Part shown: positions 1 to 6,091 of the stretch, one piece after another | How positions within the stretch are numbered: position 1 is the first letter of the stretch | Layout: every line of letters begins with the position of its first letter | Source: an uncultured Eubacteriales bacterium | GTDB taxonomy: Bacteria; Bacillota; Clostridia; Oscillospirales; Oscillospiraceae | DNA: 6,780 nt | Reading direction: 5' to 3' | Assembly (NCBI GenBank): GCA_900554855.1 | Contig: USIZ01000073.1 | Span: 1-6,780, forward strand | Program-made: the position numbers and the translations under genes | The notes under the pieces: model-generated | Databases searched by the model: none | Seen by the model: the letters and a program-made list of their open reading frames with translations, nothing else | What the model was told of the DNA's origin: nothing

Positions 1-2
1 AG

Positions 3-488
3 GCACTGGGCAGCGGGGAAGAGGGCACGATCGCCTATCTGCGCACCCTTTACCAGCTGCTGGAGCAGGCCGGTTACGGCCGGTACGTTCGCTTTGACCT
101 GGGTCTGGTGCACCAGATCGACTATTATACTGGCGTGGTGTTTCGGGGCTATGTGGAGGGCGCCGGAACGGCGGTCCTCTCCGGCGGCCGTTATGACCGC
201 CTGCTGGAGGCGTTTGGCCGTCCGGCTCAGGCCACCGGCTTCGCGGTGGACGTGGATGCCGTCGCCGCCTGTCTGCCCGAGGTGCCAGACCCGGTGGTGG
301 ACACCGTCGTCTATTATGAGCTCAGCCAGCTTTCCCGGGCCATCGCCGAAGTGGATCGCCGCCCGGACGGCACCTGTGAGTTGTCCCCCTGTGCCAGCTT
401 GGAGCTGACGCTTGCGCTGGCACGGGAAAAGGGGATCCCCCATGTGCTGGTGCTGGACAGTCAGGGTGAAAGGACGGTGGAAGCATGA
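3..488 (+). CDS. hisZ: ATP phosphoribosyltransferase regulatory subunit HisZ (3' part, 5' end outside window)
   Basis: The last 161 residues of HisZ, a catalytically inactive class II aminoacyl-tRNA-synthetase paralogue that binds short HisG and gives it activity and histidine feedback control. The reading frame is open from the window edge. Visible family motifs, numbered from the first complete codon, are DYYTGVVFRGY at about 40-50, GGRYDRLLEAFG at about 61-72 and ATGFAVDVD at about 77-85, which matches the motif-3 region of the synthetase fold. About 75 residues follow, too few for the full anticodon-binding domain of HisRS. The HisRS signature LVRGLDYY is replaced by LVHQIDYY, which also argues against hisS. 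The TGA stop overlaps the hisG start by 4 nt. The short HisG next door, which requires HisZ, supports the call. The N-terminal half and the promoter lie upstream of the window. Confidence 0.93.
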   Translation, partial: ALGSGEEGTIAYLRTLYQLLEQAGYGRYVRFDLGLVHQIDYYTGVVFRGYVEGAGTAVLSGGRYDRLLEAFGRPAQATGFAVDVDAVAACLPEVPDPVVDTVVYYELSQLSRAIAEVDRRPDGTCELSPCASLELTLALAREKGIPHVLVLDSQGERTVEA

Positions 489-1129
489 GCGAGCGTCTGA
501 GAATTGCCATTACCAAAGGCAGACTGTTGGACAAGTCCATGGATCTCTTTGACCAGATGGGGTTGAACACCGCTCCGGTGCGTGACCCGGGCCGCCGCCT
601 CATCCATGAGATTCCCAATTATCCGCTGGACGCGGTGCTTTCCAAAGCGCCGGATGTCATTACTTATGTGGAACAGGGCGTCTGCGATCTGGGCATCGTG
701 GGCAAGGACACCATTCTGGAAAAGGGTGGCTCCTTTTACGAGGTGCTCGACCTTGGATTTGGCCGGTGCCGCTTTGCGCTGGCCGTCAAGGAGGGCACGG
801 ACTTCTACAAGGGCTATAAGACCCGCCGTATTGCCTCCAAATACCCCAACGTAGCCAAGCGCTTCTTTGCCAATAAGGGAATGGATGTAGATATTATCAA
901 GATCGAGGGTTCTGTGGAGCTGGCTCCCATCCTCGGCCTGACCGATGCTATCGTGGATATCGTGGAGACCGGCGCGACGCTGAAAGCAAATGGTCTGGTA
1001 CCCATTGAGACCGTGGCGGATGTCTCCGCCCGGCTTATCGTCAATACCGCCAGCATGAAACTTTATAAGACGCAGATCCTCGATTTCATCGGGAAATGCG
1101 AAGCAGAATTGAGGGAGAAAGCACTATGA
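485..1129 (+). CDS. hisG: ATP phosphoribosyltransferase, short-form catalytic subunit HisG
   Basis: Catalyses the first, committed step of histidine synthesis in the cytoplasm: ATP plus PRPP gives N1-(5-phosphoribosyl)-ATP. The 214-residue length is typical of HisG_S, which lacks the C-terminal regulatory domain of long HisG and works as a hetero-oligomer with HisZ. Motifs seen are KGR at 11-13, DLGIVGKD at 68-75, IASKYPN at 116-122, and the PRPP-binding stretch at about 141-171, with E145, A147-P148, the GLTDAIVDIV core at 151-160 and TGATL at 162-166. The ATG overlaps the hisZ stop (ATGA). AAAGGA at 469-474 is a plausible ribosome site 10 nt upstream. The 3' end overlaps hisD by 4 nt. Histidine feedback would act through the HisZ/HisG complex; that is known for the family and not visible in the sequence. 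Confidence 0.97.
   Translation: MSERLRIAITKGRLLDKSMDLFDQMGLNTAPVRDPGRRLIHEIPNYPLDAVLSKAPDVITYVEQGVCDLGIVGKDTILEKGGSFYEVLDLGFGRCRFALAVKEGTDFYKGYKTRRIASKYPNVAKRFFANKGMDVDIIKIEGSVELAPILGLTDAIVDIVETGATLKANGLVPIETVADVSARLIVNTASMKLYKTQILDFIGKCEAELREKAL
1111..1117 (+). promoter_or_regulatory. Ribosome binding site deciding the hisD start
   Basis: GAGGGAG lies 8 nt before the ATG at 1126 and inside the end of hisG. The frame stays open to an earlier ATG at 1096, but that start would add ten residues (MRSRIEGEST) with no family resemblance. The 1126 start gives the usual ATGA overlap with hisG. Confidence 0.8.
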
Positions 1130-2403
1130 TCCAGATCGTTACCGCTGACGGCGTGCAGGAAAAAGCCCTGATCGCCGATCTGCGTTCCCGCTCCGCCGCC
1201 GTGGGGGAAGAGATCACCCGCTCCGCCGCCGCCATCATGGAGGATGTGCGCCGGCGCGGCTATGAGGCCGTGGAGGAGTATTCGCTGAAGTTTGACAAGG
1301 CAGCACCCCGTGAATTCGCCAAGGAGGAGCTGGACGCGGCCTATGCAGCCTGTGATGCCAGGCTCATCCGTGCCATGGAGCACGCCGCCGCTAATATCCG
1401 GGATTACAATGAGCACCTGCTTGCCAAGACCGTGGAGTGGACTTCTCCTGACGGCGGCCGGGTGGGCCGTGTGGTGCGCGGCCTGACCCGCGTGGGCATC
1501 TATGTCCCCGGCGGCACTGCGGCCTATCCGTCCTCTGTGCTGATGAACGCCGTTCCCGCCAAGGTGGCCGGAGTGGAGGAGATCATTATGGTCACGCCTC
1601 CCACGGCAAACCTCAATAATGCCGTGCTGGCCGCCGCGAAGATCGCCGGAGTGGATCGGGTGATTGGCTTGGGCGGCGTACAGGCCGTGGCCGCACTGAC
1701 CTATGGCGCAGGCTTTATTCCCAAGGTGGACAAACTGGTGGGTCCGGGCAATGCCTTTGTGGCCGCCGCCAAGCGCATGGCCTATGGCACGCTGGATATC
1801 GACATGGTGGCAGGTCCCTCTGAGGTGCTGGTCATTGCCGACGAGACGGCTGAGGCCAAGTATGTGGCCGCTGACCTGCTGAGCCAGGCGGAGCACGACC
1901 GGCTGGCTTCTGCCATTCTGCTGACCACCAGCATGGAGCTTGCCCGGCAGGTGGATTCGGAGATCGTCCGCCAGACCGGTTATCTAAGCCGGAGTGAGAT
2001 TATGGAGGAGTCCCTCAAGAACTTTGGCGCAGTCATTGTCTGCCCCAGTTTGGAGCGCTGTGTGGAGCTGGCCAACGAGGTGGCCCCCGAGCATCTGGAG
2101 GTATGCACCGCAGATCCCCGTGCGCTTCTGCCTCAGATCAAGAATGCCGGTGCGGTGTTCCTGGGAGCCTGGGCACCCGAGCCGCTGGGCGACTATCTGG
2201 CCGGCCCGGATCATGTCCTGCCCACCTCTGGCACGGCTCGCTTCTTTTCGCCGCTGAGCGTGGACAGCTTCCTCAAGACCATGAGTGTGCTGGAATTCGA
2301 CCGTGCATCGCTGGAGCCCATCCACGATGAAGTGATCGCCTTTGCGGAGGCGGAGCACCTGACCGCCCACGCGAACTCTATCCGCGTGCGCTTTGAGGAG
2401 TGA
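1126..2403 (+). CDS. hisD: Histidinol dehydrogenase HisD
   Basis: Zinc- and NAD-dependent enzyme that oxidises L-histidinol to histidinal and then histidine, the last two steps of the pathway. It has 425 residues from the ATG at 1126, a normal family length. Features seen are GIYVPGGTAAYPSSVLMN at about 124-141, GLGGVQAVAALTYG at 181-194, VGPGNAFVAAAKR at 205-217, DMVAGPSEVLV at 226-236, SQAEHD at 253-258, PEHLE at 321-325, LGDYLAGPDHVLPT at 354-367 and LTAHANSIR at 412-420. By family alignment, Q254, H257, D356 and H415 are the zinc ligands, E322 and H323 the catalytic pair, and H363 contacts substrate; all are present. The gene overlaps hisG by 4 nt and ends 5 nt before hisB. No hisC lies between hisD and hisB, where some operons carry it. 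Confidence 0.98.
   Translation: MIQIVTADGVQEKALIADLRSRSAAVGEEITRSAAAIMEDVRRRGYEAVEEYSLKFDKAAPREFAKEELDAAYAACDARLIRAMEHAAANIRDYNEHLLAKTVEWTSPDGGRVGRVVRGLTRVGIYVPGGTAAYPSSVLMNAVPAKVAGVEEIIMVTPPTANLNNAVLAAAKIAGVDRVIGLGGVQAVAALTYGAGFIPKVDKLVGPGNAFVAAAKRMAYGTLDIDMVAGPSEVLVIADETAEAKYVAADLLSQAEHDRLASAILLTTSMELARQVDSEIVRQTGYLSRSEIMEESLKNFGAVIVCPSLERCVELANEVAPEHLEVCTADPRALLPQIKNAGAVFLGAWAPEPLGDYLAGPDHVLPTSGTARFFSPLSVDSFLKTMSVLEFDRASLEPIHDEVIAFAEAEHLTAHANSIRVRFEE
2395..2400 (+). promoter_or_regulatory. Ribosome binding site deciding the hisB start
   Basis: GAGGAG within the last codons of hisD lies 8 nt before the ATG at 2409. A GTG at 2400 is in the same frame but falls inside this site, so it is unlikely to be the start. 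Confidence 0.75.
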
Positions 2404-2408
2404 CTGTT

Positions 2409-2987
2409 ATGGCTCGGACTGCGACGATCGAACGCAATACGAAAGAGACCCAGATCAGTGTTCAGTTGGATCTGGACGGGGGAGAGGTGCAGGTCAATAC
2501 CGGCATCGGCTTCTTTGACCATATGCTCACTGCCTTCGGCTTTTATGCCGGGATCGGCCTGAAGCTCACAGCGAAGGGCGACCTCTATGTAGACGGCCAT
2601 CACACGGTGGAGGATACCGGTATTGTGCTGGGCCAGGCCATCCGTGAGGCGCTGGGTGACCGCAAAGGCATCCGTCGATTCGGCTCTGCCTATGTTCCTA
2701 TGGACGAGGCCCTCGCGTTCACTGCGCTGGACTTTTCCAACCGGCCTTATCTAGTCTTTGACGCGGAAATGCCGCAGGAGCGCATCGGTGAGTACGACTC
2801 CTGCCTGACGCTGGAGTTCATGCGGGCGGTGGCCCACAATGCGGGTATTACCCTGCATCAGAAGTGCTTTTACGGGGTCAACGCCCACCACATCACCGAG
2901 GGCCTTTTCAAAGCCTTCGGACTGGCGGTCAAGGATGCCGTCAAGATCGAGGGAACCGGTGTGACCTCCACCAAGGGGGTGCTCTGA
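2409..2987 (+). CDS. hisB: Imidazoleglycerol-phosphate dehydratase HisB (single-domain)
   Basis: Manganese-dependent enzyme that dehydrates imidazole glycerol phosphate to imidazole acetol phosphate. At 192 residues it is the single-domain bacterial form, without the N-terminal histidinol-phosphatase domain found in the enterobacterial bifunctional HisB. Both halves of the internally repeated fold carry their metal motifs: GIGFFDHML at 32-40 (H38), DGHHTVEDTG at 62-71 (H64, H65, E68), the second-half histidine H143 in AVAHNAG, and NAHHITEGLFKAFG at 158-171 (H160, H161, E164). PMDEALA at 97-103 and the C-terminal STKGVL are also typical. Start chosen at ATG 2409, behind GAGGAG. The TGA shares one base with the hisH ATG (TGATG), so re-initiation coupling is likely. 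Because it lacks a phosphatase domain, the operon's histidinol-phosphatase must be encoded elsewhere. Confidence 0.98.
   Translation: MARTATIERNTKETQISVQLDLDGGEVQVNTGIGFFDHMLTAFGFYAGIGLKLTAKGDLYVDGHHTVEDTGIVLGQAIREALGDRKGIRRFGSAYVPMDEALAFTALDFSNRPYLVFDAEMPQERIGEYDSCLTLEFMRAVAHNAGITLHQKCFYGVNAHHITEGLFKAFGLAVKDAVKIEGTGVTSTKGVL
2973..2979 (+). promoter_or_regulatory. Ribosome binding site deciding the hisH start
   Basis: AAGGGGG in the final codons of hisB lies 7 nt before the ATG at 2987. The frame is open further upstream, to 2864, but that extension is only the +1 shadow of hisB and lacks the glutaminase fold. The conserved N-terminus begins just after the 2987 ATG. Confidence 0.7.
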
Positions 2988-3595
2988 TGGGCTATACCGC
3001 GATTGTAGACTATGGCGTCGGCAACCTGATGAGCGTGTCCAATGCCATGCACTATCTGGGTTTTGAGACGAAAATCACCAGTGATGCCACAGAGCTGGAA
3101 TTGGCAGATTCCATTCTCCTGCCCGGTGTGGGTGCGTTTCCAGATGCCGCCGACAAGCTGCGCGGACCGGGACTGGATCAGGTGCTGATCGCCGAGAGCA
3201 AAAAGAAGCCCATTCTGGGTATCTGCCTTGGAATGCAGCTGCTGCTGGAGCGGGGCGAGGAAGTGCGTCCCTGTGAGGGACTTGGCTTCGTCAAGGGCAG
3301 TGTGCGGAAGATCGACACCGCGCTCAAGCTGCCCCACATCGGCTGGAATGAGCTGCATTTCCAGAATGATTCTCCGCTATTTCGCGGCATTGACGAGGGC
3401 GCTTACGTCTATTTTGTCCATTCCTTCTGCGCTGTGGCGGAGGATGAGTCTCAGGTCATTGCCCGAACCGACTATGGCGCCTCGGTGGTGGCCGCCGTGC
3501 AGAGCGGCAATGTGTTCGGCACCCAGTTTCATCCGGAAAAGAGCGGTGAGATCGGGCTTGCCATGCTGAAAAATTTTGGAGAGATGAACCGATGA
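2987..3595 (+). CDS. hisH: Imidazole glycerol phosphate synthase, glutaminase subunit HisH
   Basis: Class I glutamine amidotransferase that hydrolyses glutamine and passes ammonia to HisF, which uses it on PRFAR. It has 202 residues, the usual length. The catalytic triad is complete: nucleophile C80 in GICLGMQLLL (78-87), and H182 and E184 in GTQFHPEKSGEIGL (178-191). Other family motifs are VDYGVGNL at 7-14, LPGVGAF at 45-51 (oxyanion strand region), PHIGWNEL at 116-123 and YFVHSF at 142-147. The start overlaps the hisB stop by one base, and the stop overlaps hisA by 4 nt. Its partner HisF lies two genes downstream with hisA between, the common H-A-F order. Confidence 0.98.
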   Translation: MGYTAIVDYGVGNLMSVSNAMHYLGFETKITSDATELELADSILLPGVGAFPDAADKLRGPGLDQVLIAESKKKPILGICLGMQLLLERGEEVRPCEGLGFVKGSVRKIDTALKLPHIGWNELHFQNDSPLFRGIDEGAYVYFVHSFCAVAEDESQVIARTDYGASVVAAVQSGNVFGTQFHPEKSGEIGLAMLKNFGEMNR

Positions 3596-4311
3596 TTATT
3601 GAACCGGCGATTGATTTGAAGGACGGCAAAGTCGTCCGGCTTCTGAAGGGCGATTTCGATACGGTGCATAAGGTGGCGGAGGATCCCGTCGCCACGGCAC
3701 AGGCCTTTGCCGCCGCAGGAGCCAAATATATTCATATGGTGGATCTGGACGGAGCCAAGTCCGGCCAGCGGGTCAATTCCGCCATCGTGAAGGCGGTGGC
3801 AGACCGGACCGGCATGAAGATCGAGCTGGGCGGCGGCATTCGCGGCATGGCTGATCTGGAGGCCGTGTTTGCCATGGGCGTCTGGCGGGCGGTCATCGGC
3901 TCTGCCGCTGTTACGGATCCTGACTTTGTCCGCGCCGCCGTGGAGCGCTATGGTGAGCGTATCGCGGTGGGTGTGGATACGCAGGACGGCAAGGTCAAGA
4001 CCGCAGGCTGGATCGAGGACTCCGGTCTGGACTATCTGGCCTTTGCAAAGCAGATGGAAGGCCTCGGCGTCAAAACGCTGATTTTCACCGATATCGAAAC
4101 GGACGGTGCTCTTTCCGGCCCGTCCTATGAGCGCCTGCGTGCGCTTCAGGGTGCGGTCAACTGTCAGATCGTGGCTTCCGGCGGCGTGTCCAACAATCAG
4201 GACATTGAACGGCTTACAAAAATGAGCCTTTATGGCGCGATCATCGGGAAGGCCTACTATGCCGGCACCATTGATTTGGCTGAGGCGGTTCGGACAGGAG
4301 GGGAGCAGTAA
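3592..4311 (+). CDS. hisA: Phosphoribosylformimino-5-aminoimidazole carboxamide ribotide isomerase HisA
   Basis: A (beta/alpha)8-barrel that converts ProFAR to PRFAR by an Amadori rearrangement. It has 239 residues, the expected size. The two catalytic aspartates are in place: D8 in PAIDLKDGK (5-13) and D129 in VGVDTQDGKVKTAGW (126-140). Phosphate-binding loops are visible at GGGIRG (80-85) with IGSAAV (102-107), and at ASGGVS (195-200) with IIGKAYY (217-223). TDIETDGALSGP at 166-177 is the HisA-type loop with the conserved T171-region acid cluster. GGAGAG at 3578-3583, 8 nt before the ATG, is a good ribosome site. The gene overlaps hisH by 4 nt and its TAA abuts the hisF ATG with no spacer. 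It is related to HisF by fold, but the motifs assign each clearly. Confidence 0.97.
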   Translation: MIIEPAIDLKDGKVVRLLKGDFDTVHKVAEDPVATAQAFAAAGAKYIHMVDLDGAKSGQRVNSAIVKAVADRTGMKIELGGGIRGMADLEAVFAMGVWRAVIGSAAVTDPDFVRAAVERYGERIAVGVDTQDGKVKTAGWIEDSGLDYLAFAKQMEGLGVKTLIFTDIETDGALSGPSYERLRALQGAVNCQIVASGGVSNNQDIERLTKMSLYGAIIGKAYYAGTIDLAEAVRTGGEQ

Positions 4312-5076
4312 ATGCTGGCAAAGCGTATTATCCCCTGTCTGGACGTCCGGGACGGGCGAGTGGTCAAGGGTGTCAATTTCGTCAATATCCGGGATGCCGG
4401 CGACCCGGTAGAACTGGCGTCCTATTACTCCAAACAGGGCGCGGATGAGATCGTCTTTCTGGACATCACCGCTACCGTAGAGGCTCGCAAAACTGTGGCC
4501 GATGTGGTGCGCCGTACCGTTCAGCAAGTCTTTGTCCCCGTCACGGTGGGTGGAGGTATCCGCACGCTGGATGACTTTCAGGAACTGCTCCGGGCAGGCG
4601 CGGATAAGATCAGCGTCAACTCCGCGGCGGTCAAGGATCCCAGTCTGATCTCACGGGCGGCAGAGCGTTTCGGCTCCCAGTGTGTCGTGCTGGCCATCGA
4701 TGCCCGCCGCCGCCCGGAGGGCGGCTATGAGGTCGTTGTGGCCGGTGGGCGCACGCCCACCGGTATGGATGCAGTGGAATGGGCTAAAGAAGGTGAACGG
4801 CGGGGGGCTGGCGAGATCCTGCTCACCAGCATGGACGCCGACGGTACAAAGCAGGGGTTTGATCTGGAGATGACCAGGGCGGTCGTGGACACCGTCCATA
4901 TTCCGGTGATCGCCTCCGGCGGCTGCGGCAGTCTGGAGCACTTTGCCGAGGTGTTTGAAAAGTCGGATGCCGACGCGGCGCTGGCTGCATCGCTGTTCCA
5001 TTTCGGAGAGCTGACTGTGCCGCAGGTGAAGGAATACCTGCGGGAGCAGAACATACCTGTGAGGGAAAACGCATGA
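4312..5076 (+). CDS. hisF: Imidazole glycerol phosphate synthase, cyclase subunit HisF
   Basis: The synthase half of IGP synthase. It takes ammonia from HisH and PRFAR to give imidazole glycerol phosphate and AICAR, the latter recycled into purine synthesis. It is a (beta/alpha)8-barrel of 254 residues, standard length. Catalytic D11 lies in IIPCLDVRDGRVVKG (6-20) and D130 in VLAIDARR (127-134). Other motifs are GGGIRTLDDF (80-89), GADKISVNSAAV (96-107), LLTSMDADGTKQGFD (170-184), IASGGCGSLEHF (200-211) and AALAASLFHFGE (222-233). AGGAGG at 4296-4301 lies 10 nt upstream of the ATG, at the end of hisA. The 3' end overlaps hisI by 4 nt. Confidence 0.98.
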   Translation: MLAKRIIPCLDVRDGRVVKGVNFVNIRDAGDPVELASYYSKQGADEIVFLDITATVEARKTVADVVRRTVQQVFVPVTVGGGIRTLDDFQELLRAGADKISVNSAAVKDPSLISRAAERFGSQCVVLAIDARRRPEGGYEVVVAGGRTPTGMDAVEWAKEGERRGAGEILLTSMDADGTKQGFDLEMTRAVVDTVHIPVIASGGCGSLEHFAEVFEKSDADAALAASLFHFGELTVPQVKEYLREQNIPVRENA

Positions 5077-5402
5077 TTGAAACGAAAGATTTATTTCAGA
5101 AATCCGACCTCATCCCGGTCATTATCCAGCATTGGCAGACTGGCGAGGTGCTGATGCTGGGCTTTACCAACGCAGAGGCCTATGAGCTGACGCTCCAGAC
5201 CCATACCGCCTGGTTCTGGAGCCGTTCCCGCCGGAAGCTCTGGAACAAGGGCGAATCCAGCGGTAACTTTCTCCATGTGAAAAAGATGGTCACTGACTGC
5301 GATACGGACACCCTGCTCTATTTCTGTGAACCTGACGGCCCGACCTGCCATACTGGCGCGCGCAGCTGTTTCTTTCACACGATCTGGGAGGCGGAAGTAT
5401 GA
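5073..5402 (+). CDS. hisI: Phosphoribosyl-AMP cyclohydrolase HisI (monofunctional)
   Basis: Zinc enzyme that opens the adenine ring of PR-AMP to give ProFAR. At 109 residues it is the stand-alone cyclohydrolase with no fused HisE domain. The N-terminal strand region LIPVIIQ at 13-19, VLMLGFTNAEA at 26-36, WFWSRSRRKLWNKGESSGN at 47-65, DCDTDTLLYF at 75-84 and the C-terminal TCHTGARSCFF at 91-101 are all family signatures. D75, D77 and D79 form the expected magnesium site. C76, C92 and C99 (spacing 16 and 7) fit the zinc cysteines. GAGGGA at 5061-5066 lies 6 nt before the ATG. The gene overlaps hisF by 4 nt and the next gene by 4 nt. Many bacteria fuse this domain to HisE; here the partner is the separate, duplicated gene that follows. 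Confidence 0.97.
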   Translation: MIETKDLFQKSDLIPVIIQHWQTGEVLMLGFTNAEAYELTLQTHTAWFWSRSRRKLWNKGESSGNFLHVKKMVTDCDTDTLLYFCEPDGPTCHTGARSCFFHTIWEAEV

Positions 5403-6022
5403 TGGATCGGGCACAGACGGCGATTGCCGACCAGTATGCCGTGGCGTTGGAGCGCCGGAAAAACGGCGGCGGCGAAAAGTCCTATACCGGCTATCTTTAC
5501 AACCAGGGACTGGACAAGATTCTGAAAAAATGCGGCGAGGAGACCTTTGAGGTGTGCATTGCCGCAAAAAATGACGATCAAGCAGAGACAGTAGGGGAGC
5601 TAAACGACGTGCTCTACCATGTCACGGTTCTGCTCTGTTTTTCCGGCGTCACGCTGGAGCGGGTCATGGCCGACCTGAACCGCCGCTGTCAGACGGAGGG
5701 ACAGAGCTTTGATGCCTTGATGCGAGTCATTGAAGCGCGCAGGGACAGCGATGATGCAGAGTCCTACACTGCCTACCTCTTCCGGGAGGGTCTGGACAAG
5801 ATCCTGAAAAAGGTCGGCGAGGCCTGCGCGCTCCTGCTGATTGCCGGAAAAGATCAGAATAGGGAAAAGATTGCCGAGGAGACCGGCGATCTGCTCTACC
5901 ACCTGATGGCCATGATGATCTGTAAGGGCATCACGGCGGATGATCTGGCGGAGGAGCTGGAGCGCCGCAGCGGAAAAACCGGCAATTTAAAGACATTCCA
6001 TACGTCGGATCACACGACCTGA
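5399..6022 (+). CDS. hisE: Phosphoribosyl-ATP pyrophosphohydrolase with two tandem HisE domains
   Basis: Hydrolyses PR-ATP to PR-AMP and pyrophosphate, step two of the pathway. A typical HisE is about 90-110 residues; this one has 207 and contains two HisE domains. Domain 1 (about 16-96) carries SYTGYL at 28-33, GLDKILKK at 37-44, the acidic motif EETFE at 47-51 and ELND at 67-70, followed by VLYH. Domain 2 (about 110-190) aligns without gaps at an offset of exactly 94 residues, with SYTAYL, GLDKILKK and DLLYH. In domain 2 the first motif reads EACAL (141-145), so E48 and E51 become A142 and L145. E161 and D164 remain. Domain 1 should be the active one; domain 2 is probably structural or regulatory. 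GGGAGG at 5386-5391 lies 7 nt before the ATG at 5399; a second ATG at 5402 is possible. Last gene of the operon, ending just before a terminator. Confidence 0.93.
   Translation: MMDRAQTAIADQYAVALERRKNGGGEKSYTGYLYNQGLDKILKKCGEETFEVCIAAKNDDQAETVGELNDVLYHVTVLLCFSGVTLERVMADLNRRCQTEGQSFDALMRVIEARRDSDDAESYTAYLFREGLDKILKKVGEACALLLIAGKDQNREKIAEETGDLLYHLMAMMICKGITADDLAEELERRSGKTGNLKTFHTSDHTT
5480..5968 (+). repeat. Tandem duplication of the HisE domain within one gene
   Basis: Codons for residues 28-96 (5480-5686) and 122-190 (5762-5968) encode the same fold, 282 nt apart. Hand alignment gives 28 identical residues of 69 without a gap. The GLDKILKK core is also close at the DNA level: 5507-5530 and 5789-5812 share 21 of 24 bases. 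The divergence elsewhere suggests an old in-frame duplication and not a recent or assembly-derived repeat. Confidence 0.88.
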
Positions 6023-6031
6023 TTTGAAACA

Positions 6032-6067
6032 AAAAGTGCCTGAACCATGCGCGGTTCAGGCACTTTT
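6032..6067. terminator. Bidirectional intrinsic terminator between convergent operons
   Basis: A perfect 15-bp inverted repeat (AAAAGTGCCTGAACC at 6032-6046, complement at 6053-6067) closes a 6-nt loop, ATGCGC. It starts 9 nt after the hisE stop and ends 24 nt before the end of the convergent ACT gene. On the + strand the stem runs into TTTTACTTATTT. On the - strand it runs into TTTTTGTTT. Either transcript could therefore terminate here. The AT-rich rest of the 6023-6091 gap shows nothing else. Confidence 0.92.
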
Positions 6068-6091
6068 ACTTATTTGTATATTGTATAATCG

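Noticed and set aside
3..488. The first partial gene as histidyl-tRNA synthetase
   Set aside because: It lacks the HisRS signature LVRGLDYY and a full anticodon-binding domain after motif 3, and it overlaps short hisG.
1063..1896. A 277-codon open frame antisense to hisD
   Set aside because: It is the mirror of a GC-rich gene with all HisD motifs intact. It has no ribosome site or recognisable fold, and its His/Gly-rich composition is typical of antisense shadows.
3529..4527. A 332-codon open frame antisense to hisH end, hisA and hisF start
   Set aside because: Longer than hisA itself, but it crosses three real genes with complete catalytic residues and shows no family motif. GC-rich codon bias explains it.
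5525..5530. A6 run in hisE as a possible programmed frameshift site
   Set aside because: The codons AAA AAA TGC fall in a conserved GLDKILKK-x-G stretch, and the zero frame continues with intact motifs. No hairpin or alternative product is evident.
5399..6022. The double-length hisE could be an assembly repeat or a frameshift fusion
   Set aside because: The two halves share only about 41% of residues over the core, so they are not a copied read. The frame stays clean through the A-run at 5525-5530.
6068..6091. AT-rich TTGTATATTGTATAAT-like stretch as a promoter
   Set aside because: It lies after the terminator and just before the end of a convergent gene, with no + strand gene following it. 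AT-richness beside a terminator is a sufficient explanation.
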